Part shown: positions 43,228 through 52,496 of the stretch, piece by piece
Layout of the letters: each line of letters begins with the position of its first letter
Position numbering within the stretch: the stretch's first letter is position 1
Assembly: GCA_902489795.1 (NCBI GenBank)
Contig: CABUBU010000009.1
Location: forward strand, 1 to 57,142
Direction: 5' to 3'
Source of the DNA: an uncultured Azospirillum sp.
GTDB taxonomy: Bacteria > Pseudomonadota > Alphaproteobacteria > RF32 > CAG-239
DNA length: 57,142 nt
Position numbers and translations under genes: made by a program
Notes under the pieces: generated by a model
What the model was told of the DNA's origin: nothing
Seen by the model: only the letters and a program-made list of their open reading frames with translations
Database searches by the model: none

Positions 43228-46200
43228 AAAAAGTTTCAAACCGGCTTTATCTGGCTCGTAAAATCTTTGATTATACGGTGGTTTTAATCCTGATTCTGCT
43301 GCTTTTGTTCATTTGGCAGCTGTACCGCGGGCCGATTGCGGTTCCTTTTCTCAAGCCTTATATCATTGCGGCCTTAAACCAGGACAACGAAAATGCGGAA
43401 GTGACGGTGGACAGCGTCAACATTGAGCTGGTGCGTTCGATCAAACCGATCAAAATCATTGCCAAAAACGTGGTTTATGAAGAAAACGACGGCCATATGC
43501 GGATAAACGCGCCGGGGGTGGCCGTTTCGTTCAGTATCCGGGCGCTGCTGCAGGGCGTGATTGCGCCGAGTTCGATTGAAGTGAACAATCCGTCGGTTTA
43601 CATTTTCACCGATTACGGCGTCAGAGACAAAACCCGGACGGCGGAAGTCAGTCGCAAGCAGATAGACTATTACGTGACGGCGTTTGAGGAGTTTCTTGAG
43701 CGTTTCAATTCGCCGGACAGAACTTATTCGGAAAGTTATATCAACGACATCAAAATCAACAACGGCAAGGTGGAGTTCCATGAGGTCGACCTCGGCCGCA
43801 AATGGGAATTTGCCGACCTCAATTACAGTTTTGAGCGCAACCTTACCGATATCGAAACCGCAATCAGCGGATCGGTCAAACTGCGCGACAAACTGGTCAG
43901 CGTCGGTATGGAAGCCCGCTATCGTCCTTCCGACAACAGGTTGGTGACGCAGATTTACTTTTCTGACCTGGTGCCGGCCGATATCGTCGACACTTATGTC
44001 AACGGCGGTGCCCGCCGCGACTGGTACAACGTCAACCTGCCGATCAACGGCAAAATTGCCGCGTTGATCAATTTTAACGAATTTTTGAAAAACCGCGGCG
44101 ACCTGATCGAAGCGGTGGACACCGCGCTGGAAAAAATCAAGTTTCAGCTGGAAGGAGGACGCGGTTTCATCCTGTTTGACACCGGCGATGCCGATTCCCG
44201 CTACGACATTTCCTCTTTTATGCTGGAAGGGGAGATCAACGGCGGTCTGGATCGGGTAGCGATCGAGAACGCCGACTTTTATCTCGGAGAACAGAAGGTA
44301 ACGCTCGGCTTCAACGTTTCCGGGCTGGAAGATTATCTGCTTGAAGATTCCAAAAAGAATTTGCGGCTGTCGCTGACGGCGGATATCAGAAAGCTGAAAT
44401 TTGACGACCTTTACACCTACTGGCCGCGCTATGTCGCCCCCGATGCCTGGGAGTGGTGCCGGGACAGCATTTTCGGCGGTGACGCCAAGGACGCCCGGTT
44501 TGAATTTGACTTCGGCTATGACGAAAAAACGAAAACTTTCGGGCTGACAGATCTGAAAGGAAAGGCCGATATTGCCGATTCCAACCTTCGCTACATCAAC
44601 ACCATGCCGATGGTCAACAATGTTTACGGCGTTTTCAGCGTTACCCCGACCAGCATTAATATCGCGCTTGATAAGGCGGTGTCGAACGGCATCATGCTTA
44701 GCGAGGGAAACGTTCTGATCTACGATCTTGACAAGTACAACAACTATATCGACATTCGGCTTTCTTCCAGTTCTTCGATTGCCGACGCCTTGAAACTGAT
44801 CGACCACAAGCCGCTGGAGTTTACTTCGCAGATGGGGCTGCATCCTGAAGTTATCGAAGGGGAAGCCGACACCGAGCTGGGACTGAAATTTGAACTGAAA
44901 AAAGACCTGGACTACGACGACGTGAACGTGACGGTCAAGTCAAAGCTGCACAACGTGCGGATAAAAGATGCTGTGGACGGCCGTCCGATAACGGCGAAAG
45001 AACTGGAACTGGTCGTCAACAACAACGGCATGACGGTCAAAGGAGACGCCGAAATTGACGGCATTCCGCTCAAAATTGTCTGGGATGAGCGTTTCAAGAC
45101 CGACAAGCCTTACCGCAGCCGCTATCAGGCTTCGTTTAAACTGGATGCTGTCAGCGCCGAAAAGTTCAGACTGAATTACGAAATGCTGAAACCGCCCTAT
45201 TTTGAAGGCAGCGCGGAGGTGGAAGCGACGGCAACTCAGGGCGGCGACGACAAGTTGACGGTCGACCTGAAGGCAAAACTGCAAAAAGCGGTGATGAACT
45301 ACAGCTTTTTGGGCTTTTACAAGCCTGCCGGTGCGGCGGCGGATTTTAGCGCCAAACTGATTTTTGCCAAAAAACAGCTGACGTCGATTCCCGATTTCAA
45401 ACTGCATAAAAGCGATTTTGACATTGCCGGAAAAATCAGTTTTGACAAGAAAGGCGCGGTTCGAGTGGTCGATATCGGCAAGATCAAAGGCCCCAAAACG
45501 CAGGCCGGTGCCAAAATAGAAATGCCTTCCGGCAAAAACGGCGTCGTCAAAATCAATATTTCCGGCGACAGCTATGATTTGTCCGAGTTTTTTGACCGCG
45601 GCAAAAACAGTTCGGCCGCTGCCGGCAGTGCAGAAAACGATTGGGAAAAAACGCCGGACGTTGACGTCAACATTGCGGTTAACCGCCTGTGGACCAACCC
45701 CGATGTGTCGGTGACCGGTTTTGCCGGCAGCGCCAAGCTCAGAAACGGCATCGGCGTGCATGAGGTGCACATGATAGGCAATTATGACCACAACCGCAGC
45801 ATGAACCTGAAAGTGGATTATGTTCCGCGGCCAAACGGCGAATGGCGGCTTTCCGTCAGCAGCAACCATGCCGGCAATACACTGCGCTTTTTGCGCATTT
45901 ATAACGACATGCACGGCGGCAATCTGCAAATAGAAGCCAAAAAGGGAGCTGACGGGGAATTTATCGGCCATGCCAAAATCCGCGATTTCAGCCTTCACAA
46001 CACGCCGCTTCTGGCCCGGCTGCTGACAGTAGCCTCTTTTACCGGCATGGTTGATATGCTGACCGGAGAAGGAATGACGTTTTCCCATTTTGACGCCCCG
46101 TTTAAATACAAAAATCGCATATTATCTGTAAAAAGCGGCAAAACCTACGGCAACGTCGTCGGACTGACGTTCAGTGGTGCCTACAATACCGCCAACGAAG

Positions 46201-46439
46201 ACATCAGCATCAAGGGGATGATCGCCCCTGCTTATGGATTGAATATGCTGATCGGACGGATTCCCTTGGTCGGCAGCCTGTTGGCCGGCAAAGACGGTAC
46301 CGTATTTGCCGCCAACTATTCGATTACGGGAAAGGCAAGCGATCCGAAAGTTCGCCTGAATCCGCTTTCGGTACTGAGTCCAAATTCGTTAAAAGACGCG
46401 GTTTCCAGTGTTTTCGGAGGAGAAGATGACAAGTTCTAA
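43224..46439 (+). CDS. YhdP/AsmA-like envelope protein
   Basis: Protein of 1071 aa with one N-terminal membrane helix (VVLILILLLLFIWQLYRG) and a long periplasmic beta-rich part. The C-terminal ~300 residues resemble the AsmA-like/DUF3971 end of YhdP (KIRDFSLHNTPLLARLLTVA, FDAPFKYKNRILSVKSGKTY, GLTFSGAYNTANEDISIKGM). Relatives bridge the two membranes and carry phospholipids to the outer membrane; with MlaC at 48.2 kb this window holds two lipid-transport parts. The start codon overlaps the prfB stop by 4 bases, so translation is coupled. The general class is firm; direct YhdP equivalence is likely but not proven. Confidence 0.85.
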   Translation: MKKVSNRLYLARKIFDYTVVLILILLLLFIWQLYRGPIAVPFLKPYIIAALNQDNENAEVTVDSVNIELVRSIKPIKIIAKNVVYEENDGHMRINAPGVAVSFSIRALLQGVIAPSSIEVNNPSVYIFTDYGVRDKTRTAEVSRKQIDYYVTAFEEFLERFNSPDRTYSESYINDIKINNGKVEFHEVDLGRKWEFADLNYSFERNLTDIETAISGSVKLRDKLVSVGMEARYRPSDNRLVTQIYFSDLVPADIVDTYVNGGARRDWYNVNLPINGKIAALINFNEFLKNRGDLIEAVDTALEKIKFQLEGGRGFILFDTGDADSRYDISSFMLEGEINGGLDRVAIENADFYLGEQKVTLGFNVSGLEDYLLEDSKKNLRLSLTADIRKLKFDDLYTYWPRYVAPDAWEWCRDSIFGGDAKDARFEFDFGYDEKTKTFGLTDLKGKADIADSNLRYINTMPMVNNVYGVFSVTPTSINIALDKAVSNGIMLSEGNVLIYDLDKYNNYIDIRLSSSSSIADALKLIDHKPLEFTSQMGLHPEVIEGEADTELGLKFELKKDLDYDDVNVTVKSKLHNVRIKDAVDGRPITAKELELVVNNNGMTVKGDAEIDGIPLKIVWDERFKTDKPYRSRYQASFKLDAVSAEKFRLNYEMLKPPYFEGSAEVEATATQGGDDKLTVDLKAKLQKAVMNYSFLGFYKPAGAAADFSAKLIFAKKQLTSIPDFKLHKSDFDIAGKISFDKKGAVRVVDIGKIKGPKTQAGAKIEMPSGKNGVVKINISGDSYDLSEFFDRGKNSSAAAGSAENDWEKTPDVDVNIAVNRLWTNPDVSVTGFAGSAKLRNGIGVHEVHMIGNYDHNRSMNLKVDYVPRPNGEWRLSVSSNHAGNTLRFLRIYNDMHGGNLQIEAKKGADGEFIGHAKIRDFSLHNTPLLARLLTVASFTGMVDMLTGEGMTFSHFDAPFKYKNRILSVKSGKTYGNVVGLTFSGAYNTANEDISIKGMIAPAYGLNMLIGRIPLVGSLLAGKDGTVFAANYSITGKASDPKVRLNPLSVLSPNSLKDAVSSVFGGEDDKF

Positions 46440-46905
46440 ATATAAGATCGGCATAGACTTTCACGGTGTGATTACCGCTTCTCCGGCGTTTTTCCGCGAC
46501 TTTACCGCGCTGGCGTTTGATCGTGATTATGAAGTCTTTGTCATTTCGGGAGGACCTTATCTGGTGGTGAAGAACTTTCTCGATTCCTGGAAGATCCACT
46601 ACAACAACATTTTTTCGCTGATTGACCATTTTGCCAGCCGCGGACAAGTCAAATATTTTCCCAACGGCAACTTCAAAGTGCCGGACGAATTGTGGGACAA
46701 GGCAAAGGCGGAGTATTGCCTGCAAAACGGCATCGATATCCAGATTGACGACACGCCGGGTTACGGCGCGTCCTTTTCTACCCCGTTCTGCTGTTACAAT
46801 CCGGAAAACCGGACTTGTGAAGTCGGCGGAAAAGTCATCGACTTCAACGCCTCGCCCGAACAGTCGCTGCGGGAAGTGGAAGAGTTTTTGTCCCGCAAAC
46901 ACTGA
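46426..46905 (+). CDS. HAD-superfamily-like protein
   Basis: Protein of 159 aa from the ATG at 46426, with GGAGGA just upstream inside the preceding gene, which it overlaps by 14 bases. The frame opens earlier at 46408 without a better site. The start KYKIGIDFHGVITASPAFFR resembles HAD motif I, but the second Asp of DxD is His here. The later FVISGGPYLVVKNFL looks like motif II and IDIQIDDTPGYG like motif IV. Phosphatase activity may therefore be altered or absent. The substrate is unknown. Confidence 0.75.
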   Translation: MTSSKYKIGIDFHGVITASPAFFRDFTALAFDRDYEVFVISGGPYLVVKNFLDSWKIHYNNIFSLIDHFASRGQVKYFPNGNFKVPDELWDKAKAEYCLQNGIDIQIDDTPGYGASFSTPFCCYNPENRTCEVGGKVIDFNASPEQSLREVEEFLSRKH

Positions 46906-47045
46906 AACTCTGCCGAGAAAAGAAAGTGCAAAATTCCCTTTTCTTAAATTATGATTTGCATCTTTGCATTTTTAGGCGGAAAAACAATAAAACTTTTTGC
47001 CGTTTACAGAAATTTGTATGCCGGAGTGAACTGCGGTAACAAAAA

Positions 47046-47068
47046 ACTCCCCGGATTTTCCGGGGAGT
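47046..47068 (-). terminator. Terminator of the AapJ-like gene
   Basis: ACTCCCCGGA-AAA-TCCGGGGAGT (10-bp stem) is followed by TTTTTT on the minus strand, 25 bases after the stop at 47093. On the plus strand it faces the end of the HAD-like gene. Confidence 0.88.
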
Positions 47069-47092
47069 GCCGTTTGCAAACATATTTGACGC

Positions 47093-48142
47093 TCAGATAA
47101 ACGGTACCGAAAACATCAGCCCTTTGTTTTTCAACAGGTTGTTTTCGTTGCGTTTGATTTTGAACTGCGAGCCTTCTCCCAACTCTTTTTCAAACACTTC
47201 GCCGTAGTTTCCGCTTTCCTTCAAATAGGTTTGCAGCCATGTCGGCGCCAGCTTGAAGCGCTTCCACAATTGTGCGTCCAAGCCCAGCAGGTTGCGGGTT
47301 GGGGGGTCTGTCGAACTGACGTGGATGTCGACGTTTTTAGAGGTAAGGCCGGTTTCTTCCGCCTGCTTGACCGCGTTCATCGTCCATTTGATAATGCTTT
47401 TTAGCATGGTGTTGTCTTTGTCGGCATAAACGTAAATCGGGCGGACGGTAATGGTTTCCGGCAGCATTTCGACGTCGGAAATGCCGGCCGGGCTGTGAAT
47501 GACAATGTCGCGCAGAATCATTGAATTGCCGGTAAACAACTGGCAGCGGTTGAGCAGAAACGCCTCTTTTGCCCGCTGGATGTTGGGAAACGTCAGAAAC
47601 GAGAAGTCGAGCTGATATTTGTCATTGTAAACTTTCAGCTTTGCCAGATCGTCGCTGTTGTTGACCACGCAGACTTTTTTGCCCCTGTAGGCTTCCATGG
47701 AAGTGGCGCCTTTGACGGCATGCGCCAGAAAGACCTGCCGGTCATAATACCAGACGTCGACCGGCGCGGCGCGGGTCGACATTTCGGTCGTGGCCGAAAA
47801 CGGCAGTCCGCCGATCATAACATCGATTTTGTTGGTGTAAAAGGCGTTTGACACCTGGTTTGAAAAAAGCGGCACCATTTCGATTCTGTCGCTTCTGCCG
47901 AAAACGGCGGTGGAAAGCATTTTGCACAATTCGACGTCAATTCCCTGCCAGTTGCCTTTTTCATCCCGCCAGGCGAGAATTTTATTGCCGGTTTCCGTCC
48001 CGCAGTAGATTTTGCCGCGGGTGTGAATGTAGTGCAGGCCGGCGTTGACGGTCGGTTTGGGGGCGGCGGCAAAGGCCGGTGCGGCGGCCAGCGCCGAGAA
48101 TGCGAGGCATAACCATAATTTTAGTTTCATTTTAACAACCAT
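47093..48142 (-). CDS. General amino acid-type ABC substrate-binding protein (AapJ/BztA-like)
   Basis: Protein of 349 aa. The signal peptide is MKLKLWLCLAFSALAAAPAFA-A, so ATG 48130 is an alternative start to 48142; neither has a clear ribosome-binding site. Family 3 binding motifs appear in NGWQ-like GNWQGIDVELCKMLSTAVFG and NKIDVMIGGLPFSATTEMST. Length and C-terminal segment (LAPTWLQTYLKESGNYGEVF) fit AapJ-type binders for polar amino acids in alphaproteobacteria. No permease is adjacent. It diverges from mlaC over a ~20-60-base promoter region. Confidence 0.85.
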   Translation of the reverse strand: MVVKMKLKLWLCLAFSALAAAPAFAAAPKPTVNAGLHYIHTRGKIYCGTETGNKILAWRDEKGNWQGIDVELCKMLSTAVFGRSDRIEMVPLFSNQVSNAFYTNKIDVMIGGLPFSATTEMSTRAAPVDVWYYDRQVFLAHAVKGATSMEAYRGKKVCVVNNSDDLAKLKVYNDKYQLDFSFLTFPNIQRAKEAFLLNRCQLFTGNSMILRDIVIHSPAGISDVEMLPETITVRPIYVYADKDNTMLKSIIKWTMNAVKQAEETGLTSKNVDIHVSSTDPPTRNLLGLDAQLWKRFKLAPTWLQTYLKESGNYGEVFEKELGEGSQFKIKRNENNLLKNKGLMFSVPFI

Positions 48143-48189
48143 TTTGCTATTATGACTTCAGAATGATTGCTAATATAGGGCATTTTTTT

Positions 48190-48834
48190 ATGAAAAGTAA
48201 CTGTTTTTTACGACTTATCATTTTTTTTGTGCTGCTGACGCTTGCCCTGCCGGCGGCGGCCGAACCTTTGAGCGAAGCGGAAGCGCGCGCGTTCGGCGAA
48301 ACCAAGGGCAGAGAGCTGTTAAACACTTTTGCCGAAAAAGATCCGGCGGTAAAGTATAAAAAGCTGGACGAGCTTTTTTTAAATTATGTGGATCTTGACT
48401 ATATTTCGCGATTCGTCGTCGGCAAATACTGGCGGCAGATGAGCGCGGAACAGCAGAAGAAATATCAGGAGCTGTTTACCCGTTATGCCTTAAACGTCTA
48501 CAAAGGCTTTCCGCTTAATTTTGACAATAATCTGGATTTTGTGATTTCCGACGTTGAGCGCGACGGGGAATATGCGCTGGTGCGCACCAATATAGATTAC
48601 CGCGGCATGGACGGCAAAATGACGACTTTTCTGGTCGAATTTCGGGTGCATAGGAAAAACGGGCGGATTATGATAACCGACATCAAAGTAGCGGAAAGCT
48701 CGCTTATCCTTTCTTACCGAAACCGTTTTTATCAGATGATTGCTGATGCGGACGAGGAAATGGAATGGTTTTTGGAAGATTTTGAGCTGCTTGCGGATTC
48801 GGGGGAAAAATTCTATTCCGAAACGGAAAAATAG
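48190..48834 (+). CDS. mlaC: Phospholipid-shuttle protein MlaC
   Basis: Protein of 214 aa from ATG 48190; ATG 48163 would add nine residues before the signal peptide (LRLIIFFVLLTLALPAAA-E). The Tol_Tol_Ttg2 fold shows KKLDELFLNYVDLDYISRFV, LGKYWR-type VVGKYWRQMSAEQQKKYQEL and YRNRFYQMIADADEEMEWFL. MlaC carries phospholipids through the periplasm between the outer-membrane MlaA and the inner-membrane MlaFEDB complexes, which are not in this window. Neither promoter nor Shine-Dalgarno is obvious. Confidence 0.9.
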   Translation: MKSNCFLRLIIFFVLLTLALPAAAEPLSEAEARAFGETKGRELLNTFAEKDPAVKYKKLDELFLNYVDLDYISRFVVGKYWRQMSAEQQKKYQELFTRYALNVYKGFPLNFDNNLDFVISDVERDGEYALVRTNIDYRGMDGKMTTFLVEFRVHRKNGRIMITDIKVAESSLILSYRNRFYQMIADADEEMEWFLEDFELLADSGEKFYSETEK

Positions 48835-49260
48835 TTCGCAAAATCGTGCCGTTGTTTGCAAAACTCCGGTTTGCCTCCGCAAGCCGGGGATTCCTTTTTC
48901 GTTTTTTTCTCGGGTCTGAAAAAGGTAAAAATAAAAAAATGGACAAAAAATAGAAAATAGAAAAAATCATTACAGGGAAAAGCTTCTAATAAATACAACG
49001 GGTTGCTGATAATGAGTGTTTAACAGAAAAATAGCCTAAAAAATGCTTTTTTCGCAAAAACCGCTTGCGTCTGAAAAATATTTGTGCTACATTAACACTA
49101 TCAAAAATAATTTTATTTAATTACACTGTCTTATAATTCAAAATTGCTTTTCTTGAAAATAAAAGGAAAGAAAGGAAGAGTTTCGGGTATTTTTTCGGTA
49201 CGGAGACTTCTGAAGACATGTAATTTTCTAAACCTAGTAAACAATTTAAATAATTAAAAT
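48835..49260. other. AT-rich leader of the lipoprotein cluster
   Basis: About 425 bases without a gene, very AT-rich after 48900. It lacks a Shine-Dalgarno before 49261 (TTTAAATAATTAAAAT-ATG). TATTTGTG at about 49079-49086 faintly resembles the Bacteroidota -7 element TAnnTTTG. I see no confident alphaproteobacterial promoter and no terminator for mlaC. This is the probable left edge of the foreign segment. Confidence 0.4.
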
Positions 49261-51471
49261 ATGATGGCGCAGAATTTTATGAAGAACATGGTGAACTATA
49301 TGTTCATGATGTTCGCTTTGGTAGTTATGTCTATTGTTGTTGCATCTTGCGACAGCAGTATGGACGAGTTTGACTTGAATTACACCACCAATGGTGGAAG
49401 TAATAACAATAGCGAGATCACGATTAACGTGAAGCGCGATGCCGAAAACGGTATTATTGAGGCTTCTCGCGAAGTTAATGGTCTCCGTCAGGATACAACC
49501 ATTACGGTTGCTCTTGGCGCAGTGAACTTCGAGATTACTCCGGTTGATACCATCAAGGTAGCTTCCGCAGAGGTGTCTCGTACAAACTTTGCCGAAGTCG
49601 GTGAAGCTCAGGTGGATAACTATGAGGAAGAAGGTGTTTATTTTACCAAAACCTCTAAGAGCTACCGCGATGAACTCACCGGCTATGCCAAGGATATCAA
49701 CATCTCTTATCTTGACGCATACACTTACGTATGGGGTAAGAAGGTTGAGTTCCCGAAGGCAAACGGTAAAGTTGAGGCCGTTGAGGAAATCAACGTTCTC
49801 GATGAAGGTATCAAAGGTAAGGTTCACTTCTACACCGCTACCACTCAGTATAAAGTCGCTTTCATGGAAGGCAGCTCTGTTGAGAAAGGTCTGGAAGTTC
49901 TTGCTATCGACGCCGACGATACTTTGTTGAGCACCGAAAAAACCGACGAAGGATACGAAACTTTGACTTCTACCACAGCGAAGAGTTGGGTTGAAATCAC
50001 TCGTACATACAAAATCTCCGGTGCAGTTGCTACTCGTTACGAAGTTGTTCTGAACAACGGCGTTTCGGCTCCTGCTTACGAAGTTATGAATGTTGAGTCT
50101 TTCAATCTTTCTTCCAAAGGTGCAAACCTGGAAGAAGCTTCAGTTTCCGGCAACCGCGAAGAAGGTAACATCAAAGTTACTTCTTACCGCCAAAACTATA
50201 TCGTAGCAAACAACCTCTTCAATCGTACGTTTGTTCTCTCTTATGAGGCTGCCGTATTGACTGTTGATGGTAAGAACTTCGATATGCCGAGCCGCAAATA
50301 TGAGAACGTAACCGACGGTAACTTCAATATCACCGATATGGAAGGCATCACCGGTTATGACCGTGTACTGTACACTCACAACATGAGCGCTACTTTCAAC
50401 GGCAACTCTGTTGCAGCAAAAGCAGAAGTTGAGCTCCGAAAAGTGGAGGTTAAGGATGAACTCATCAGCCGCGTGATTGTGGAAGATGGTATGGATTATA
50501 TCAATGCCACCACCACAAAATCTTGGGTGAAAGTTAAGGAAGTATGGTCTGTAGGCGGCGAAAAGGTATATACCAAGTCAGTTAACCTGATTAACGGTAT
50601 TGCTGCTCCTGCCAAGATCACAAAGATCCTTGCCAGCTTTGACCTGAACAGCGCAGCTGCTTCTCTTGGCGGTGAAAAACTGGTTAAGACTGAAACTAAG
50701 GGTGATTTCAAGGTTATGACTTACGAGCGCACCTATACGGTAGCAAACGACAAGTTCAACCGCGTTTTCACACTTTCTTATCAGAAAGCCGTTTACACCG
50801 TGATCAACCACGATATGCCTTATTCCGAATATGAAAACGTTGCAGACAATGGCTTTAATATGAGCGATCTGTCTAATACGACTCAGAACGGTAAGACTTA
50901 TAACCGTAAGAACTACGTTCATGCTATGAGCGCAATGTTCAATGGTTACGATGCCAAGGCTAACGCTGAAGCAGAAATATTGGTTGAAGTTGAAACTCCT
51001 CGTGACACCCCGTCTTGGTTGGGCAACCCGACCGGAGCAAAATATACCCGCGTACAGAAAGCTGCCGGACAGAAGTTCATGGACATGATCGTTTTCACTT
51101 ATGAGAACGGTGTTGTTATGGCTCCTAACGGCAAAGTAGACATGAGTTTAATCTATGCTTTCAACGCATCTGTAGCATCTGCAAACGGCGTAGACGTTTG
51201 TATCAAGGGTGCATACAGCGGTGTATTCGGCAACGGCAAGTGGCAGCCCGCTAAAATTACCATGGTAAGCGGTCGTTGGATCTATGCAGGTCAGTCCTCT
51301 TCTTGGGACCACACCGTAATGGAAACCAATGCTGTAACCCTTGGTATCGGTGTTGACGTTACTCCGATCCCGAGCGCGCAGAAGACTACGATCAGCAACG
51401 GTAAGATTACTATTTCTTACGCTGCTAACAACGGTAGCAAAACTGCAAATTCTTCTCTGTCATTGCGTTAA
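49261..51471 (+). CDS. Modular surface lipoprotein A (two modules)
   Basis: Protein of 736 aa; ATG 49279 is an alternative start. The signal peptide ends IVVASC-D, with lipidated Cys30. An N-terminal domain (about 30-215) is followed by two ~179-aa modules, the second starting ISRVIVEDGMDYINATTTKS. Each module has KSW-(V/I)-(K/E)-(I/V)-x-x-x-(W/Y)...YTKSVNL then TYTVANDKFNRVFTLSYQ and FNG. A C-terminal domain of ~155 aa follows (DTPSWLGNPTGAKYTRVQKA to GKITISYAANNGSKTANSSL). The same architecture recurs in the 1090-aa gene at 53671. The beta-rich modules suggest a surface stalk or adhesin, an inference. Leader and signal look Bacteroidota-like. The C-terminal domain belongs to no family I can name. 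Confidence 0.85.
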   Translation: MMAQNFMKNMVNYMFMMFALVVMSIVVASCDSSMDEFDLNYTTNGGSNNNSEITINVKRDAENGIIEASREVNGLRQDTTITVALGAVNFEITPVDTIKVASAEVSRTNFAEVGEAQVDNYEEEGVYFTKTSKSYRDELTGYAKDINISYLDAYTYVWGKKVEFPKANGKVEAVEEINVLDEGIKGKVHFYTATTQYKVAFMEGSSVEKGLEVLAIDADDTLLSTEKTDEGYETLTSTTAKSWVEITRTYKISGAVATRYEVVLNNGVSAPAYEVMNVESFNLSSKGANLEEASVSGNREEGNIKVTSYRQNYIVANNLFNRTFVLSYEAAVLTVDGKNFDMPSRKYENVTDGNFNITDMEGITGYDRVLYTHNMSATFNGNSVAAKAEVELRKVEVKDELISRVIVEDGMDYINATTTKSWVKVKEVWSVGGEKVYTKSVNLINGIAAPAKITKILASFDLNSAAASLGGEKLVKTETKGDFKVMTYERTYTVANDKFNRVFTLSYQKAVYTVINHDMPYSEYENVADNGFNMSDLSNTTQNGKTYNRKNYVHAMSAMFNGYDAKANAEAEILVEVETPRDTPSWLGNPTGAKYTRVQKAAGQKFMDMIVFTYENGVVMAPNGKVDMSLIYAFNASVASANGVDVCIKGAYSGVFGNGKWQPAKITMVSGRWIYAGQSSSWDHTVMETNAVTLGIGVDVTPIPSAQKTTISNGKITISYAANNGSKTANSSLSLR

Positions 51472-51525
51472 TTTTTTTACGTTGTGAACAGTAGAGAACG
51501 TTCGTGTCAAGGATACTCTCTCATC

Positions 51526-51553
51526 CCTCTCCGGAACCAAAATTCCGGGGAGG
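51526..51553 (+). promoter_or_regulatory. Hairpin between lipoprotein A and the barrel gene
   Basis: CCTCTCCGGAA and TTCCGGGGAGG form an 11-bp stem with one G-U pair around CCAAAA. Only AAAAAA/TTT follows, not a pure T run. It may be a partial terminator or an mRNA-stabilising stem, so A and the barrel gene may be one operon with unequal expression. A 10-base GAACGTTCGT lies upstream at 51497-51506. Confidence 0.5.
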
Positions 51554-51608
51554 TGTATTAAAAAATTTCTGGGGCTATTCCCGCATTCCTTTTAAAACAA
51601 GTTAAAGT

Positions 51609-52424
51609 ATGAAAAATATAGTAATTGCCATTGTAGCAGTATTGGCAACTGCATTCGTGAACGTAAACAGCGCTAGCGCTCAGTCAGTAACTTTTGGTTC
51701 TGAAAAGAAAGGTCTTGCTTCCGAACCTTCCGCAGAAATGCAGGAGATAGCCAAGGTCGATTCGATGACTTTGGACTATATGGAAGCTTTCGCTTCCCGG
51801 AAACACGATGAGCTCATGCTCAAAACTTCCGATGGGAAAACCTATTGGAAGGGGCGTGCCATAGAAGGCTTCTTCGTTGGAGTTATCGGAGGAGCATCCT
51901 ATACCCCGAACGCTAAGAGTTTCTCTTACGTGTTTGGTGCAGAAGTTGGTTATACCATGTGGTGGGGTGACTTTTTGGTTACCGGCCGCGTCGGTGAAAT
52001 CAATTTCGACGGTCTGACCTATATGGCACCGTCTGCCTTCGGTGAAGTGAGAGTAAATCTCGCACACTGGGGTAAGAACAAACAAAATCGTTTTTACGTA
52101 GGTGGCCGTGTCGGTTACCAGTATACGGAGAGCGATAATTCTATCTCAGAATCCGGTGATGGTTACGATTTTACTCGTAAATCGTCTCTGAAAGGTTCTG
52201 GTCTGGGTTACGGAGCCGTTCTTGGCTGGGAAACCCGTCAGTTCATGAGCGGAAACCGTTTCGGTATCCAGCTCGCCGCTTATACTTATGACGTGCAACA
52301 TGCAACGTCCGGTAAGGTAAACGGGGAAGTAGTTGTTGATAAGAACATCGTTAAGCAAGGCTGGCAGATTGAGCTCACTTTGAGCTATCGCTTCCAGTTC
52401 GGCAAAACGAAGAAAAACTACTAA
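51609..52424 (+). CDS. Outer-membrane beta-barrel-like protein, 271 aa
   Basis: A signal peptide (MKNIVIAIVAVLATAFVNVN, cleavage near SASA-Q) is followed by a ~55-residue polar stretch. Then come alternating aromatic/Gly strands: FFVGVIGGASYTPN, YVFGAEVGYTMWWGDFLVTG, RFYVGGRVGYQYTE, GLGYGAVLGWETRQF, RFGIQLAAYTYDVQ and WQIELTLSYRFQFG. The C-terminal strand ends YRFQFG plus a short basic tail. It looks like an 8- to 10-strand outer-membrane barrel, Bacteroidota in style. There is no Shine-Dalgarno before the ATG. It probably works with, or is anchored beside, lipoprotein A. Confidence 0.75.
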   Translation: MKNIVIAIVAVLATAFVNVNSASAQSVTFGSEKKGLASEPSAEMQEIAKVDSMTLDYMEAFASRKHDELMLKTSDGKTYWKGRAIEGFFVGVIGGASYTPNAKSFSYVFGAEVGYTMWWGDFLVTGRVGEINFDGLTYMAPSAFGEVRVNLAHWGKNKQNRFYVGGRVGYQYTESDNSISESGDGYDFTRKSSLKGSGLGYGAVLGWETRQFMSGNRFGIQLAAYTYDVQHATSGKVNGEVVVDKNIVKQGWQIELTLSYRFQFGKTKKNY

Positions 52425-52460
52425 TTCTAGTTTCGCTGCAAAGCATTTCAATATATTTTC

Positions 52461-52496
52461 AGATGTCGGAGGTTTTCCTCCGGCATCTTTTTTTTT
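52461..52496 (+). terminator. Strong terminator after the barrel gene
   Basis: AGATG-T-CGGAGG-TTTT-CCTCCG-G-CATCT forms an 11-bp stem with one mismatch, followed by nine T. It ends the lipoprotein A/barrel unit. Confidence 0.92.

Noticed and set aside
51497..51506. GAACGTTCGT as a crossover site for an Mpi-like invertase
   Set aside because: It matches 9 of 10 positions of the Bacteroides fragilis consensus as I recall it, but no inverted partner was found in the window, so it may be chance.
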